10,247 nucleotides of DNA from an uncultured Bacteroidales bacterium (lineage in GTDB: Bacteria; Bacteroidota; Bacteroidia; Bacteroidales; UBA932), in contig CAJOMY010000054.1 in NCBI GenBank assembly GCA_905235775.1, positions 1-10,247 on the forward strand, given 5' to 3'. The position numbers were made by a program, and so were the translations under genes. Positions 1-8,310 of the stretch are shown here, piece after piece. Position 1 is the stretch's first letter. Each line of letters begins with the position of its first letter. The notes under the pieces are model-generated. The model worked only from the letters and a program-made list of their open reading frames with translations, was not told where the DNA came from and ran no database searches.

Positions 1-1
1 G

Positions 2-2151
<2,150 letters not shown>

Positions 2152-2155
<4 letters not shown>

Positions 2156-2988
2156 AACGGATAGCCGCGTTGACGATGGTCCGCAACGACGATTTCTACC
2201 TGCGCAAGTGGGTGGAATACTACGGTGCCCAGCTGGGGAAAGAGCATCTCTATATCTTCTTCGACGGCACGGATCAGGTGATCCCGTCCTTCTGCGACGG
2301 GACGCACGCGGTGGCCATCCCCAAGGTCGGCACGGATGTAGTGTCCAATGACAAGGGCCGGGTGGCCGTGATGAGTGCCAAGGCGGCGGAATTGTTTCAG
2401 AACGGCTATGATCTCGTGATCGGTACAGATGCCGACGAGTTTGTCGTCGTGGATCCCGTGCGGGGGCTCTCGCTCCCGGAGTATCTCAGTCAGTGCGAGA
2501 TCGGCGTTTCCCTGTCGCCCCTGGGCCTGGACTTTGGCCAGAAACTGGGAGAAGAGGGCGACATAGACGCGTCAAGGCCTTTCCTGCAGCAGCGCCGTTA
2601 CGCGCAGATCGGCACGCGTTATACCAAGTGTTCGGTTCTCGCACGGCCGTGCGAATGGGGCTCCGGCTTCCACCGCGTCAAGGGCCATAACTTCCACATC
2701 GCCAAGGACCTGTATCTTCTGCATTTCGGTTATTTCGACATGGGGCGCATCCAAGCCCGCTTCGCCGACCCGTCCCGTCTGGCCCAGGGTTGGGAGAAGC
2801 ACCTGAAGAAGCGTTCCCGCACGATCCGCTACTGCACGGAACTGCCGGCCCGTGATTTCGGTCGTTGGACCCGTTTTGCACGCATCTGCCAGACGCTCTG
2901 CCGTCCGCCGTACGCCTGGAACAAGCCGGCGATGCTGGAACTCCGCATCGTCGTGCGCATCCCCGTACGCTTCCGGGATCTCGTCTAG
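2152..2988 (+). CDS. Glycosyltransferase, family 2-like (Glyco_tranf_2_4 / GT92-like)
   Basis: A 278-residue soluble protein with no signal peptide or membrane segment, predicted to transfer a sugar from a nucleotide donor in the cytoplasm. The N-terminus (TMVRNDDFYLRKWVEYY, residues 8-24) matches the opening strand and helix of the PF13704-type glycosyltransferases, which typically read xxRNExxxLxEWxxYH. IFFDGTD (35-41) follows, then the metal-binding DADEF (93-97, DxD with the following E). A C-terminal LLHFGYFD block (189-196) followed by an arginine-rich helix is also typical of this group. The start is the ATG inside ATGA at the uvrA stop, so translation is probably coupled to uvrA; no Shine-Dalgarno is seen. 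The stop TAG lies within a CTAG shared with the convergent gene. Acceptor and donor sugars cannot be read from sequence. The link to uvrA is positional only. Family assignment is by motif recall, not by search. Confidence 0.82.
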
Positions 2989-3884
2989 TCTTTTACTTTC
3001 AGGCTTTCACAGAGGAAATCGATGATCCGGGCGTCCACCTGCTCGTCGAATTTCCGGGCCCAGAAATGCGGCACCCCCATCAGCAGGTCCTTGTCATCCA
3101 GGGTGAAGGTCCACGGATGCCGGATGCTCTTGCCCCGCGTCCAGTCGATGAAACGCATGTTGGCGGTGTTGTGGATGTCCTGGTTCTGGACATGCTCCTG
3201 CCCGTCATAAAGTTTTTCCCTGAACGGGGAATTCCAGACTACGGTTGCGAGAAACACTTCGTCCGGGGTATTGGTATGGCGGAACACCTTTTCCAGCCAG
3301 GCTTCGCGGGACAGGACATATTCTGCACACGCATGCGTGATACTGAACCATTGGGCGGCGAAATGGAAGTCCACGTCCTGGTTGATCCTGAGGTGCAGGG
3401 CCATCAGGATGCCCTTGAAGACGTTGTTCAGCCAGTTGGTCAGGAAGAATCCGGTGCCTTCCGGGAAGAGGGTGTAGTAGCGGAAGCGGCTCTGGGTCGT
3501 CGGCTTGAACTGCCAGAAGTTCAGGAATTCCCGGTCCGGATGGGCGTCAAAGAAGCTATGGATCGTATCCTGATCCTTGATCGGGAGATCCATCCCGCTG
3601 AGCAGGTGGTAGAAGGCATAGCCGCCGGGCACGGCGGCCTTCAGCAGGGCCAGCTCGGCGCGCATGATGCTGACGCCGCCCCAGTGGACGGCGATGCGGG
3701 GCGTAACGAAGTGGAGGCCTGCGTGTCGGACGCAGTCCGAGAAGGCTTCCGGCGCGAAGGGGGCTTTCCGGTCCAGATGAATGTAGATGTCATTCCGCGA
3801 GTCGTCCAACAGGGCCAGCAACTTCCGAAGCTGGTCCGGGGCGGTGTGCGCCAGAATGAGGTATGCGTGTCGTTTGTCAGCCAT
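2985..3884 (-). CDS. Core-2/I-branching-type glycosyltransferase (GT14)
   Basis: A 299-residue protein resembling the beta-1,6-N-acetylglucosaminyltransferase (GT14, PF02485) family found in many Bacteroidota glycan loci. Visible blocks in family order: YLILAH (8-13), IYIHLDRK (33-40), HWGGVSIMRAELALL (67-81), FYHLLSGMDLPIK (91-103), AAQWFSIT (176-183), TPDEVFLATVV (206-216) and FWARKFD (274-280). GT14 enzymes lack the classical DxD motif; the conserved acidic residue expected to act in catalysis or acceptor binding would be E209 in TPDE (inference). No signal peptide or clear membrane anchor is seen, unlike the Golgi-anchored animal enzymes, so it should act in the cytoplasm on a lipid-linked or precursor glycan. 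The ATG at 3884 is preceded 4 nt away by a TAnnTTTG-type promoter box. It lies 20 nt downstream of the lipoprotein gene on the same strand and may also be read through from it. The sugar transferred is unknown. Confidence 0.9.
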   Translation of the reverse strand: MADKRHAYLILAHTAPDQLRKLLALLDDSRNDIYIHLDRKAPFAPEAFSDCVRHAGLHFVTPRIAVHWGGVSIMRAELALLKAAVPGGYAFYHLLSGMDLPIKDQDTIHSFFDAHPDREFLNFWQFKPTTQSRFRYYTLFPEGTGFFLTNWLNNVFKGILMALHLRINQDVDFHFAAQWFSITHACAEYVLSREAWLEKVFRHTNTPDEVFLATVVWNSPFREKLYDGQEHVQNQDIHNTANMRFIDWTRGKSIRHPWTFTLDDKDLLMGVPHFWARKFDEQVDARIIDFLCESLKVKD

Positions 3885-3888
3885 ACTA

Positions 3889-3896
3889 CAAATGTA
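3889..3896 (-). promoter_or_regulatory. Candidate Bacteroidota -7 promoter box for the GT14 gene
   Basis: Read on the minus strand the sequence is TACATTTG, a match to the Bacteroidota -7 consensus TAnnTTTG. It ends only 4 nt before the ATG, so a start site at the usual distance would fall on or beside the start codon, giving a leaderless or nearly leaderless mRNA. No good TTTG -33 element is found 17-23 nt upstream; the region there reads TTAT. The box sits in the 20-nt gap after the lipoprotein stop. The same octamer occurs before the lipoprotein gene, which supports it as a promoter rather than chance. Confidence 0.5.
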
Positions 3897-3904
3897 AGCA
3901 TTTT

Positions 3905-4855
3905 CTAGCGGACTTTATAACTGAAACTGCCCGGACCGTCAACCGTGAGCTCCACTTCTTTCGTGCAGCCGCGCGTCAGGGGCGGGAGCGGTACCCCGAA
4001 CGTGCAGACCTGTCCGCGGATGCGGCATTCGAATTCCATCGTGGGCCTCGGAACACCCAGCACGTTCTCAGGCGTATCGTTGGGGTAGCACCACAGCACG
4101 GTGCCGGGCGTCTGCGAGAAAAAGCCCACGTCATAGGGGAGCGGCGTCCACGTGCCGTCGATCAGCTCCGCGGGCCGGAATTCCTCCCGGCGGAGGATCT
4201 CGGCGGCGGCCGGCATGTCGGTCAGCCGGATACGCGGGTCTTCCAACAGTTCGTAGTCATCCATCGTATTGCTGATCTTCGCCAGGACGACGCGGCAGAG
4301 CAGGGGCTCCAGCACGATCTTTCCCGCCTGCTCTTCCGTGCGGACGACACCGCCCAGGATGGGATATTCCGGGTTGTCATCGGCGAAGTCGAAACTGAGC
4401 TGCTCCATGGCATCATAGCGCTCCAGGGCCTTCTGGTTGAAGCGGCGCGGGCTGTTCGCGATGCCCACGAGCAGTTTCTCGCCGGGCAGGGTGGGGAGGT
4501 TCAGCGTCCCGGACAGGCTGTCCAGCGTCAGCTGGCGCTCCAGGGCGCGCAGGCCCTCCGCGCCATAGACGAACAAGTCCAGCTTCCGGATGGGACGCCC
4601 CTCCGACTGCACGCTGATGCGGGTGAGTACAGAGTCGACCGGCTCTGGCTCCGGCGCATCGGGTGCGTCGGGCGTGCCCGGAACGGGGTCCCGCTGGCAG
4701 GAACCCAGCAGAGCCGGCAGCATGCACAGGATAAAGATCAAGCAAAATGATAGAAAGGATCCTGCACCGCGCAGAGGGCGCCGATGCCGAAACGGATCCG
4801 TGTCCAGGAATGAGTAGGAGCGCTGCCGGCTCCCGGGGTTCGATACATTTTTCAT
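3905..4855 (-). CDS. Predicted lipoprotein resembling the FimA/Mfa fimbrillin superfamily
   Basis: A 316-residue protein with a hydrophobic segment (about residues 34-52) ending in the lipobox LLGSC, with Cys53 as the likely lipidation site. An acidic, proline-rich linker (about 56-73) follows. The rest resembles Bacteroidota fimbrial subunits (FimA/Mfa1, FimB/Mfa2, DUF4906-like). An early strand IRKLDLFVYGAEGL leads into a PGEKLLVGIANSP block, and a middle stretch LEPLLCRVVLAKISN resembles the RxxAKI motif of the family. A C-terminal domain with VLWCYPNDTPEN is followed by terminal beta-strands ending TVDGPGSFSYKV. Such proteins are exported as lipoproteins to the outer membrane and act as pilus subunits or anchors; that role here is inference, since no other fimbrial gene lies in the window. 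The 33-residue arginine-rich stretch before the hydrophobic core is unusually long. The next ATG (residue 45) would destroy the signal, so the ATG at 4855 is kept. GT14 lies 20 nt downstream. Confidence 0.65.
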   Translation of the reverse strand: MKNVSNPGSRQRSYSFLDTDPFRHRRPLRGAGSFLSFCLIFILCMLPALLGSCQRDPVPGTPDAPDAPEPEPVDSVLTRISVQSEGRPIRKLDLFVYGAEGLRALERQLTLDSLSGTLNLPTLPGEKLLVGIANSPRRFNQKALERYDAMEQLSFDFADDNPEYPILGGVVRTEEQAGKIVLEPLLCRVVLAKISNTMDDYELLEDPRIRLTDMPAAAEILRREEFRPAELIDGTWTPLPYDVGFFSQTPGTVLWCYPNDTPENVLGVPRPTMEFECRIRGQVCTFGVPLPPLTRGCTKEVELTVDGPGSFSYKVR

Positions 4856-4870
4856 ACGGCGGCAAATGTA
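4844..4870. repeat. 7-bp inverted repeat across the lipoprotein start codon
   Basis: TACATTT (4844-4850) and AAATGTA (4864-4870) are perfect inverted copies separated by 13 nt. The right arm is part of the -7 promoter box and the left arm lies just inside the coding region, so the repeat is centred on the start codon. The spacing between arm centres is about two helical turns, as for a dimeric repressor operator, but it could also be coincidence in an AT-rich patch. No bound regulator is known from the sequence. Confidence 0.35.
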
Positions 4871-4893
4871 GACGGAGCCGGGGGAAGCGCCAA
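4863..4893 (-). promoter_or_regulatory. Candidate promoter of the lipoprotein gene (-33 TTG, -7 TACATTTG)
   Basis: On the minus strand, TTG (complement of 4891-4893) is followed after 20 nt by TACATTTG (complement of 4863-4870), matching the Bacteroidota -33/-7 arrangement TTTG...TAnnTTTG; the -33 element is CTTG, one base off. Only 7 nt (CCGCCGT) separate the -7 box from the ATG at 4855, so the mRNA would have almost no leader. No Shine-Dalgarno is present. The promoter lies in the 140-nt gap after the nqr terminator, which makes the lipoprotein its own transcription unit. Confidence 0.65.
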
Positions 4894-4950
4894 GGATCTG
4901 TAAGAATTGTCAGCCCTTTTTTGTGATATTTTTCCGTTTTATCCGATCTG

Positions 4951-4987
4951 AAAAAAATTTCGGCCCGCATTTCCGTGCGGGCCGAAA
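4951..4987 (-). terminator. Rho-independent terminator of the nqr operon
   Basis: On the minus strand, 8 nt after the nqrF stop codon, a perfect 12-bp stem (4976-4987 paired with 4958-4969; core GGCCCGCA/TGCGGGCC with an outer TTTC/GAAA end) closes a 6-nt loop and is followed at once by seven T residues (complement of 4951-4957). This is a textbook intrinsic terminator and marks the end of the nqr operon. On the plus strand the hairpin is followed by CGGAG and lacks a T-tract, so it should work in one direction only. Confidence 0.93.
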
Positions 4988-4995
4988 CGGAGAGG

Positions 4996-6270
4996 CTAAC
5001 CTCCGAAGTTGTCGTAGAGGACGTTCTCGGGCGGGACGCCGAGCGAGTCCAGCAGGTTGTTGACGGACGACACCATCATCGGCGGGCCGCACATGAAGTA
5101 CTTGATGTCTTCGGGCGTTTCGTGGTCCTTGAGATAGGTCTCGTACATCACGTTGTGGACGAAGCCCGGCGTGTACTTCACGCCGGCGGCATCCGCTGCC
5201 GGGTCCGGACGGTCGAGGGCCAGGTAGAACTTGAAGTTCGGGAACTCCTTCTCGATCTGCGCGAAGTCCTCCAGATAGAAGGCCTCGACGAGGGCGCGGG
5301 CGCCATAGAAGAAGCTGACCTTGCGTCCGGTCTTGAGCGTGCGGAAGAGCTCCATGATGTGGCTGCGGAGCGGGGCCATGCCGGCGCCGCCGCCCACGAA
5401 GATGTATTCGACGCTGTCCGGATCGTTCTTCGGCAGGAGGAACTCGCCGTAGGGGCCGCTGATCATCACCTTGTCGCCCGGCTTGCGGGAGAAAACGTAG
5501 GTGGAGGCGATGCCCGGCGGCACGCCCGGGACAAATTTGAAGACACCCTTCGGCTGCGTGCGGTCGAACGGCGGGGTCGCGATGCGCACGTTGAGCTTAA
5601 TGATGCCTTTCTCTCCCGGATAGGAGGCCATGGAGTAGGCACGGATGGTCGGGACGGTATTCTTGAATTTGAGGCCGGTGATGCCGTACTTGTCCCAGTC
5701 GCCCTTGTAGATGTCGGCCACACCCATGTCGGCGAAGTCGGCCTCGTAGGCGGGGATGTCGATCTGGATGTATTCGCCGCTCTTGAATTCGAGGTTCTCT
5801 CCCTCCGGAAGCCGGACGGTGAACTCCTTGATGAAGGTGGCGACGTTCTCGTTGGAGATGACTTCGCACTCGAGTTTCTTGACGGACAGGGCCGACTCGG
5901 CCACCTGGATCTTCAGGTTGTCCTTGACCTTGACCTGGCAGCCGAGGCGCCAGCCTTCCTTGATCTGTTTGCGGTTGAAGAAACCGGTCTCGGTCGGGAG
6001 AATCTCGCCGCCGCCCTCGAGCACCTGGACCTTGCACTGGCCGCAGTTGGCCTTGCCGCCGCAGGCGGAGGGGAGGAAGATTTTCTGGCCGGCCAGCGTG
6101 TTCATGAGCGAATCGCCCGGATTGACCGACAGGGTCGTCTTGCCGTTGTTGATATCGATCTGGATGGTGCCCTTCGGGGTGACGATGCCCTTGATGACGA
6201 GCAGGAGGATCACCAGCAGCAGCGTCACGAGGACGATGACTGCGACAGAAGCTAAAATGGTAGGTGTCAT
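4996..6270 (-). CDS. nqrF: Na+-translocating NADH:quinone reductase subunit F
   Basis: NqrF is the NADH-oxidising entry subunit of the sodium pump Na+-NQR, anchored to the inner face of the cytoplasmic membrane. The 424-residue protein has one N-terminal membrane helix (about 5-27). A ferredoxin-type 2Fe-2S domain follows with ligands C70, C76, C79 and C111, the same numbering as I recall for the Vibrio cholerae protein. The FAD-binding domain has the RxYS motif (R210, Y212, S213), and the NADH-binding domain has GGGAGMAPLRS (293-303) and MCGPPMM (393-399) with C394. Length is close to the family norm (about 405-425). It is the last gene of the operon, 12 nt after nqrE. The ATG at 6270 is supported by a strong AGGAGG 8 nt upstream. 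A terminator follows 8 nt after the stop. Confidence 0.98.
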   Translation of the reverse strand: MTPTILASVAVIVLVTLLLVILLLVIKGIVTPKGTIQIDINNGKTTLSVNPGDSLMNTLAGQKIFLPSACGGKANCGQCKVQVLEGGGEILPTETGFFNRKQIKEGWRLGCQVKVKDNLKIQVAESALSVKKLECEVISNENVATFIKEFTVRLPEGENLEFKSGEYIQIDIPAYEADFADMGVADIYKGDWDKYGITGLKFKNTVPTIRAYSMASYPGEKGIIKLNVRIATPPFDRTQPKGVFKFVPGVPPGIASTYVFSRKPGDKVMISGPYGEFLLPKNDPDSVEYIFVGGGAGMAPLRSHIMELFRTLKTGRKVSFFYGARALVEAFYLEDFAQIEKEFPNFKFYLALDRPDPAADAAGVKYTPGFVHNVMYETYLKDHETPEDIKYFMCGPPMMVSSVNNLLDSLGVPPENVLYDNFGG

Positions 6271-6278
6271 GGTGCTTT

Positions 6279-6284
6279 CCTCCT
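6279..6284 (-). promoter_or_regulatory. Strong Shine-Dalgarno for nqrF
   Basis: AGGAGG on the minus strand lies 8 nt before the nqrF ATG and its first bases overlap the nqrE stop codon TAG. This is a full match to the classical anti-Shine-Dalgarno core, which is notable because Bacteroidota genes mostly lack one and their ribosomes tend to hide the 16S rRNA tail. Confidence 0.75.
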
Positions 6285-6897
6285 ATAATTGAATACCCAT
6301 GAATATCATGAACGCCATGCCCATCAGACCCACCGTGATGAAGGTGATGCCGATGCCCTTGAGGGGCGCGGGGACATTGCTGTAGGACATCTTCTCGCGG
6401 ATGGCTGCCAGGCAGACGATGGCGAGGTACCAGCCGATGCCGGAACCGAGCGCATAGACGACCGGCTCGCCGAGGTTCGGGAAGTCACGCTGCTGCATGA
6501 AGAGGGAGCCGCCCAGGATGGAGCAGTTCACCGCGATCAGCGGCAGGAAGATGCCGAGCGAGGCGTACAGCGAGGGGAGGTACTTCTCGACGACCATCTC
6601 GACGATCTGCACGAAGGCGGCGATCACCGCGATGAAGACGATGAAACTGAGGAAGCTCAGGTCCACGTCCGCGAACTGGGGGCCGAGCCACTTCAGGGCG
6701 CCCGGCTGGAGCACGTAAGTGTTCAGGACCCAGTTGATGGGGAGGGTGAACAGGAGCACGAAGATCACCGCGAGGCCCAGGCCGTTGGCTGTCTTCACAT
6801 TCTTCGATACCGCCAGGTAGGAGCACATACCCAGGAAGTATGCGAAGATCATGTTGTCAACGAAGATTGACTTGACAAATAAGTTGATGTATTCCAT
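6283..6897 (-). CDS. nqrE: Na+-translocating NADH:quinone reductase subunit E
   Basis: NqrE is a six-helix inner membrane subunit that, with its paralogue NqrD, forms the pseudo-twofold pair holding a buried iron site (described as Fe or 2Fe-2S) between NqrF and NqrC. The 204-residue protein shows six hydrophobic segments and the two conserved half-helix motifs: GMCSYLAVS with C25 and AVNCSILGG with C125, the expected metal ligands. NIPINW-like loop residues (LPINWVLN, 52-59) and the polar loop LGPQFADVDLSFL (71-83) fit the family. The start ATG at 6897 lies 12 nt after the nqrD stop. The only AGGAG-like sequence (inside the nqrD end) is about 18 nt away, too far to help, so translation is probably coupled to nqrD. 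Length and cysteine pattern are normal for NqrE; RnfA is the nearest relative, but the gene order excludes it. Confidence 0.97.
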   Translation of the reverse strand: MEYINLFVKSIFVDNMIFAYFLGMCSYLAVSKNVKTANGLGLAVIFVLLFTLPINWVLNTYVLQPGALKWLGPQFADVDLSFLSFIVFIAVIAAFVQIVEMVVEKYLPSLYASLGIFLPLIAVNCSILGGSLFMQQRDFPNLGEPVVYALGSGIGWYLAIVCLAAIREKMSYSNVPAPLKGIGITFITVGLMGMAFMIFMGIQL

Positions 6898-6909
6898 AGG
6901 GCTTCGCGA

Positions 6910-7521
6910 TTATTTCTCCTGAAGATCCTTGTCGTAGGCGCGGTGGACCCAGATGATGCATCCGAGCAGGATCAGCGCGAACGGCGGCAGGATCACGAGG
7001 TTGTTGGGAACATAGGCGGCGGGCAGGACGCGGAGGCCGAACAGGGTGCCGCTTCCGAGCAGTTCGCGGAAGAAGGCGACGATGACGAGGATCAGGCCGT
7101 AGCCCACGCCGTTGGCGAGACCGTCCAGCAGCGAGGGGATGGGTTTGTTGCCGAGGGCGAAGGCCTCGATGCGACCCATCACGATGCAGTTGGTGATGAT
7201 CAGGCCGATGTACACGGACAGTTGCTTGTCGATGGCGTAGGTGCCCTCGCCGGCCTTGAGAACCTGATCGACGAGGATCACCATGAGGGCCACGACGACG
7301 AGCTGCACGATGATGCGCACGCGCATCGGAATGCTGTTTCGGAGCAGCGAGCAGACGAGGCTCGACAGGCCCGTGACGAGGGTCACGGAAATGGCCATCA
7401 CCAGGGCGCCCTTGAGCTGGACCGTCACGGCCAGCGAGGAGCAGATACCGAGGATCAGAACGGTAATCGGATTACCCTTCAGGATCGGATTCAGAATGGT
7501 TTCTTTGAGTTTCTTGTCCAT
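6910..7521 (-). CDS. nqrD: Na+-translocating NADH:quinone reductase subunit D
   Basis: NqrD is the second six-helix subunit of the NqrD/E pair and contributes two cysteines to the metal site in the membrane. The 203-residue protein has the hallmark GICSSLAVT with C27 and IITNCIVMGR with C112; the GRIEAFALGNKP stretch (116-127) that follows is diagnostic of the NqrD/RnfE group. Six hydrophobic segments are visible, with a charged C-terminus (HRAYDKDLQEK). The ATG at 7521 is only 2 nt after the nqrC stop and has a full AGGAGG 7 nt upstream, encoded by the end of nqrC. RnfE is the alternative by sequence family, but the ABCDEF order with nqrB and nqrC makes NqrD certain. Confidence 0.97.
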   Translation of the reverse strand: MDKKLKETILNPILKGNPITVLILGICSSLAVTVQLKGALVMAISVTLVTGLSSLVCSLLRNSIPMRVRIIVQLVVVALMVILVDQVLKAGEGTYAIDKQLSVYIGLIITNCIVMGRIEAFALGNKPIPSLLDGLANGVGYGLILVIVAFFRELLGSGTLFGLRVLPAAYVPNNLVILPPFALILLGCIIWVHRAYDKDLQEK

Positions 7522-7523
7522 GA

Positions 7524-8306
7524 TTATTCCTCCTCTTCGTTAGGGGTGACGGCTTGCTCTTCGAGCGCACAGGAGCATGCGCCCGTTCCGAGATGATTTT
7601 CGTAGGCATTGAACCAGACGTTCAGCGCCTCATTCAGACCCTTGGAGGTCATCGTGGCACCGGTGATGGCGTCCACCGTATTGGCGGCGCCGCTCTGCTC
7701 GGCGTTCTTCTCCAAGCGGAAGGCGGGCGTCTCGCCCCATTCGACGGTCTTGCCGGCGAATTTCTCGCGGAACCAGGCTTCGTCCTTGATCTTGGCGCCG
7801 AGGCCCGGGGTCTCGGACTCATGGTCGAAATAGGCGCCGGCGATGGTCTTGCCGTCGGGCTGGAAGGCGATATAGCCCCAGACCGGGCCCCAAAGACCGG
7901 CTCCGTAGATCGGAATCACGATGACGCCGCTCTTGAAGACGTAGACCGGAAGGGTGGCTTCGCTGCCGTCCTTGATGGCCTTGTTCTGCGGCTTGAGGTT
8001 GTCCACCAGCCCGATATTCTTGAGGTCGGTGGACAGGGTGCCGTTCTGCTTGCCGTCCAAACCGATGGTGTAGGCCTGCCCGATGTTGTCGGCGTAGATC
8101 TTCAGGATATCGGCGTTCCGGGTGGCGTAGAGTTCGTCCGTGGGCTTGATCTGCGCGGCGGACATCATCTGGCGCAGGGTCTCTGCCTGAGCGTTGGCAC
8201 TCTGCGCGGGCTTGAGCTTCATGGCCGTGAAAGCCAGGACCGCAGCCACGACTACGACCACGAGCGTGGTGTAGATGATAGTATAGGCGTTGCTATTGGT
8301 ATTCAT
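7524..8306 (-). CDS. nqrC: Na+-translocating NADH:quinone reductase subunit C (covalent FMN)
   Basis: NqrC carries a covalently bound FMN on the outer face of the membrane and relays electrons from the NqrD/E metal site to NqrB. The 260-residue protein has one N-terminal membrane helix (about 9-28), then a periplasmic FMN-binding domain. The flavinylation motif DxxTGAT is present as D212-A-I-T-G-A-T218, so T218 is the expected FMN-bearing threonine (attached by ApbE, not in this window). Other family blocks are GLWGPVWGYIAF (138-148) and DHESETPGLGAKI (161-173). The C-terminus continues past the usual end with a tail holding ACSCALEE (C244 and C246) and four terminal glutamates. The ATG at 8306 lies 4 nt after the nqrB stop with no Shine-Dalgarno, suggesting termination-reinitiation. 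Confidence 0.97.
   Translation of the reverse strand: MNTNSNAYTIIYTTLVVVVVAAVLAFTAMKLKPAQSANAQAETLRQMMSAAQIKPTDELYATRNADILKIYADNIGQAYTIGLDGKQNGTLSTDLKNIGLVDNLKPQNKAIKDGSEATLPVYVFKSGVIVIPIYGAGLWGPVWGYIAFQPDGKTIAGAYFDHESETPGLGAKIKDEAWFREKFAGKTVEWGETPAFRLEKNAEQSGAANTVDAITGATMTSKGLNEALNVWFNAYENHLGTGACSCALEEQAVTPNEEEE
7529..7534 (-). promoter_or_regulatory. Shine-Dalgarno for nqrD, inside the nqrC coding end
   Basis: AGGAGG on the minus strand lies 7 nt before the nqrD ATG. The bases belong to the glutamate codons GAA GAG GAG GAA that end nqrC, so the acidic tail and the ribosome binding site share the same DNA. It is one of only two full Shine-Dalgarno sites seen in the window. Confidence 0.7.
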
Positions 8307-8310
8307 ACGG

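Noticed and set aside
2865..3908. A 347-residue plus-strand frame antisense to the GT14 gene
   Set aside because: The minus-strand product has clear GT14 motifs across its whole length, whereas this frame has none and would overlap the end of the preceding glycosyltransferase by more than 100 nt.
4413..4970. A 185-residue minus-strand frame overlapping the lipoprotein start
   Set aside because: It is an alternate frame of the lipoprotein gene rich in arginine, alanine and proline, and it begins inside the nqr terminator hairpin.
4951..4987. The hairpin as a bidirectional terminator
   Set aside because: Only the minus strand has a T-tract after the stem; on the plus strand the stem is followed by CGGAG, and no plus-strand transcript is expected there.
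4975..6255. A 426-residue open frame on the plus strand covering all of nqrF
   Set aside because: It is an antisense shadow. Its composition (runs of V, D, E, L, H and A without domain motifs) follows from the GC-rich codon usage of nqrF, whose cofactor motifs are complete on the other strand.
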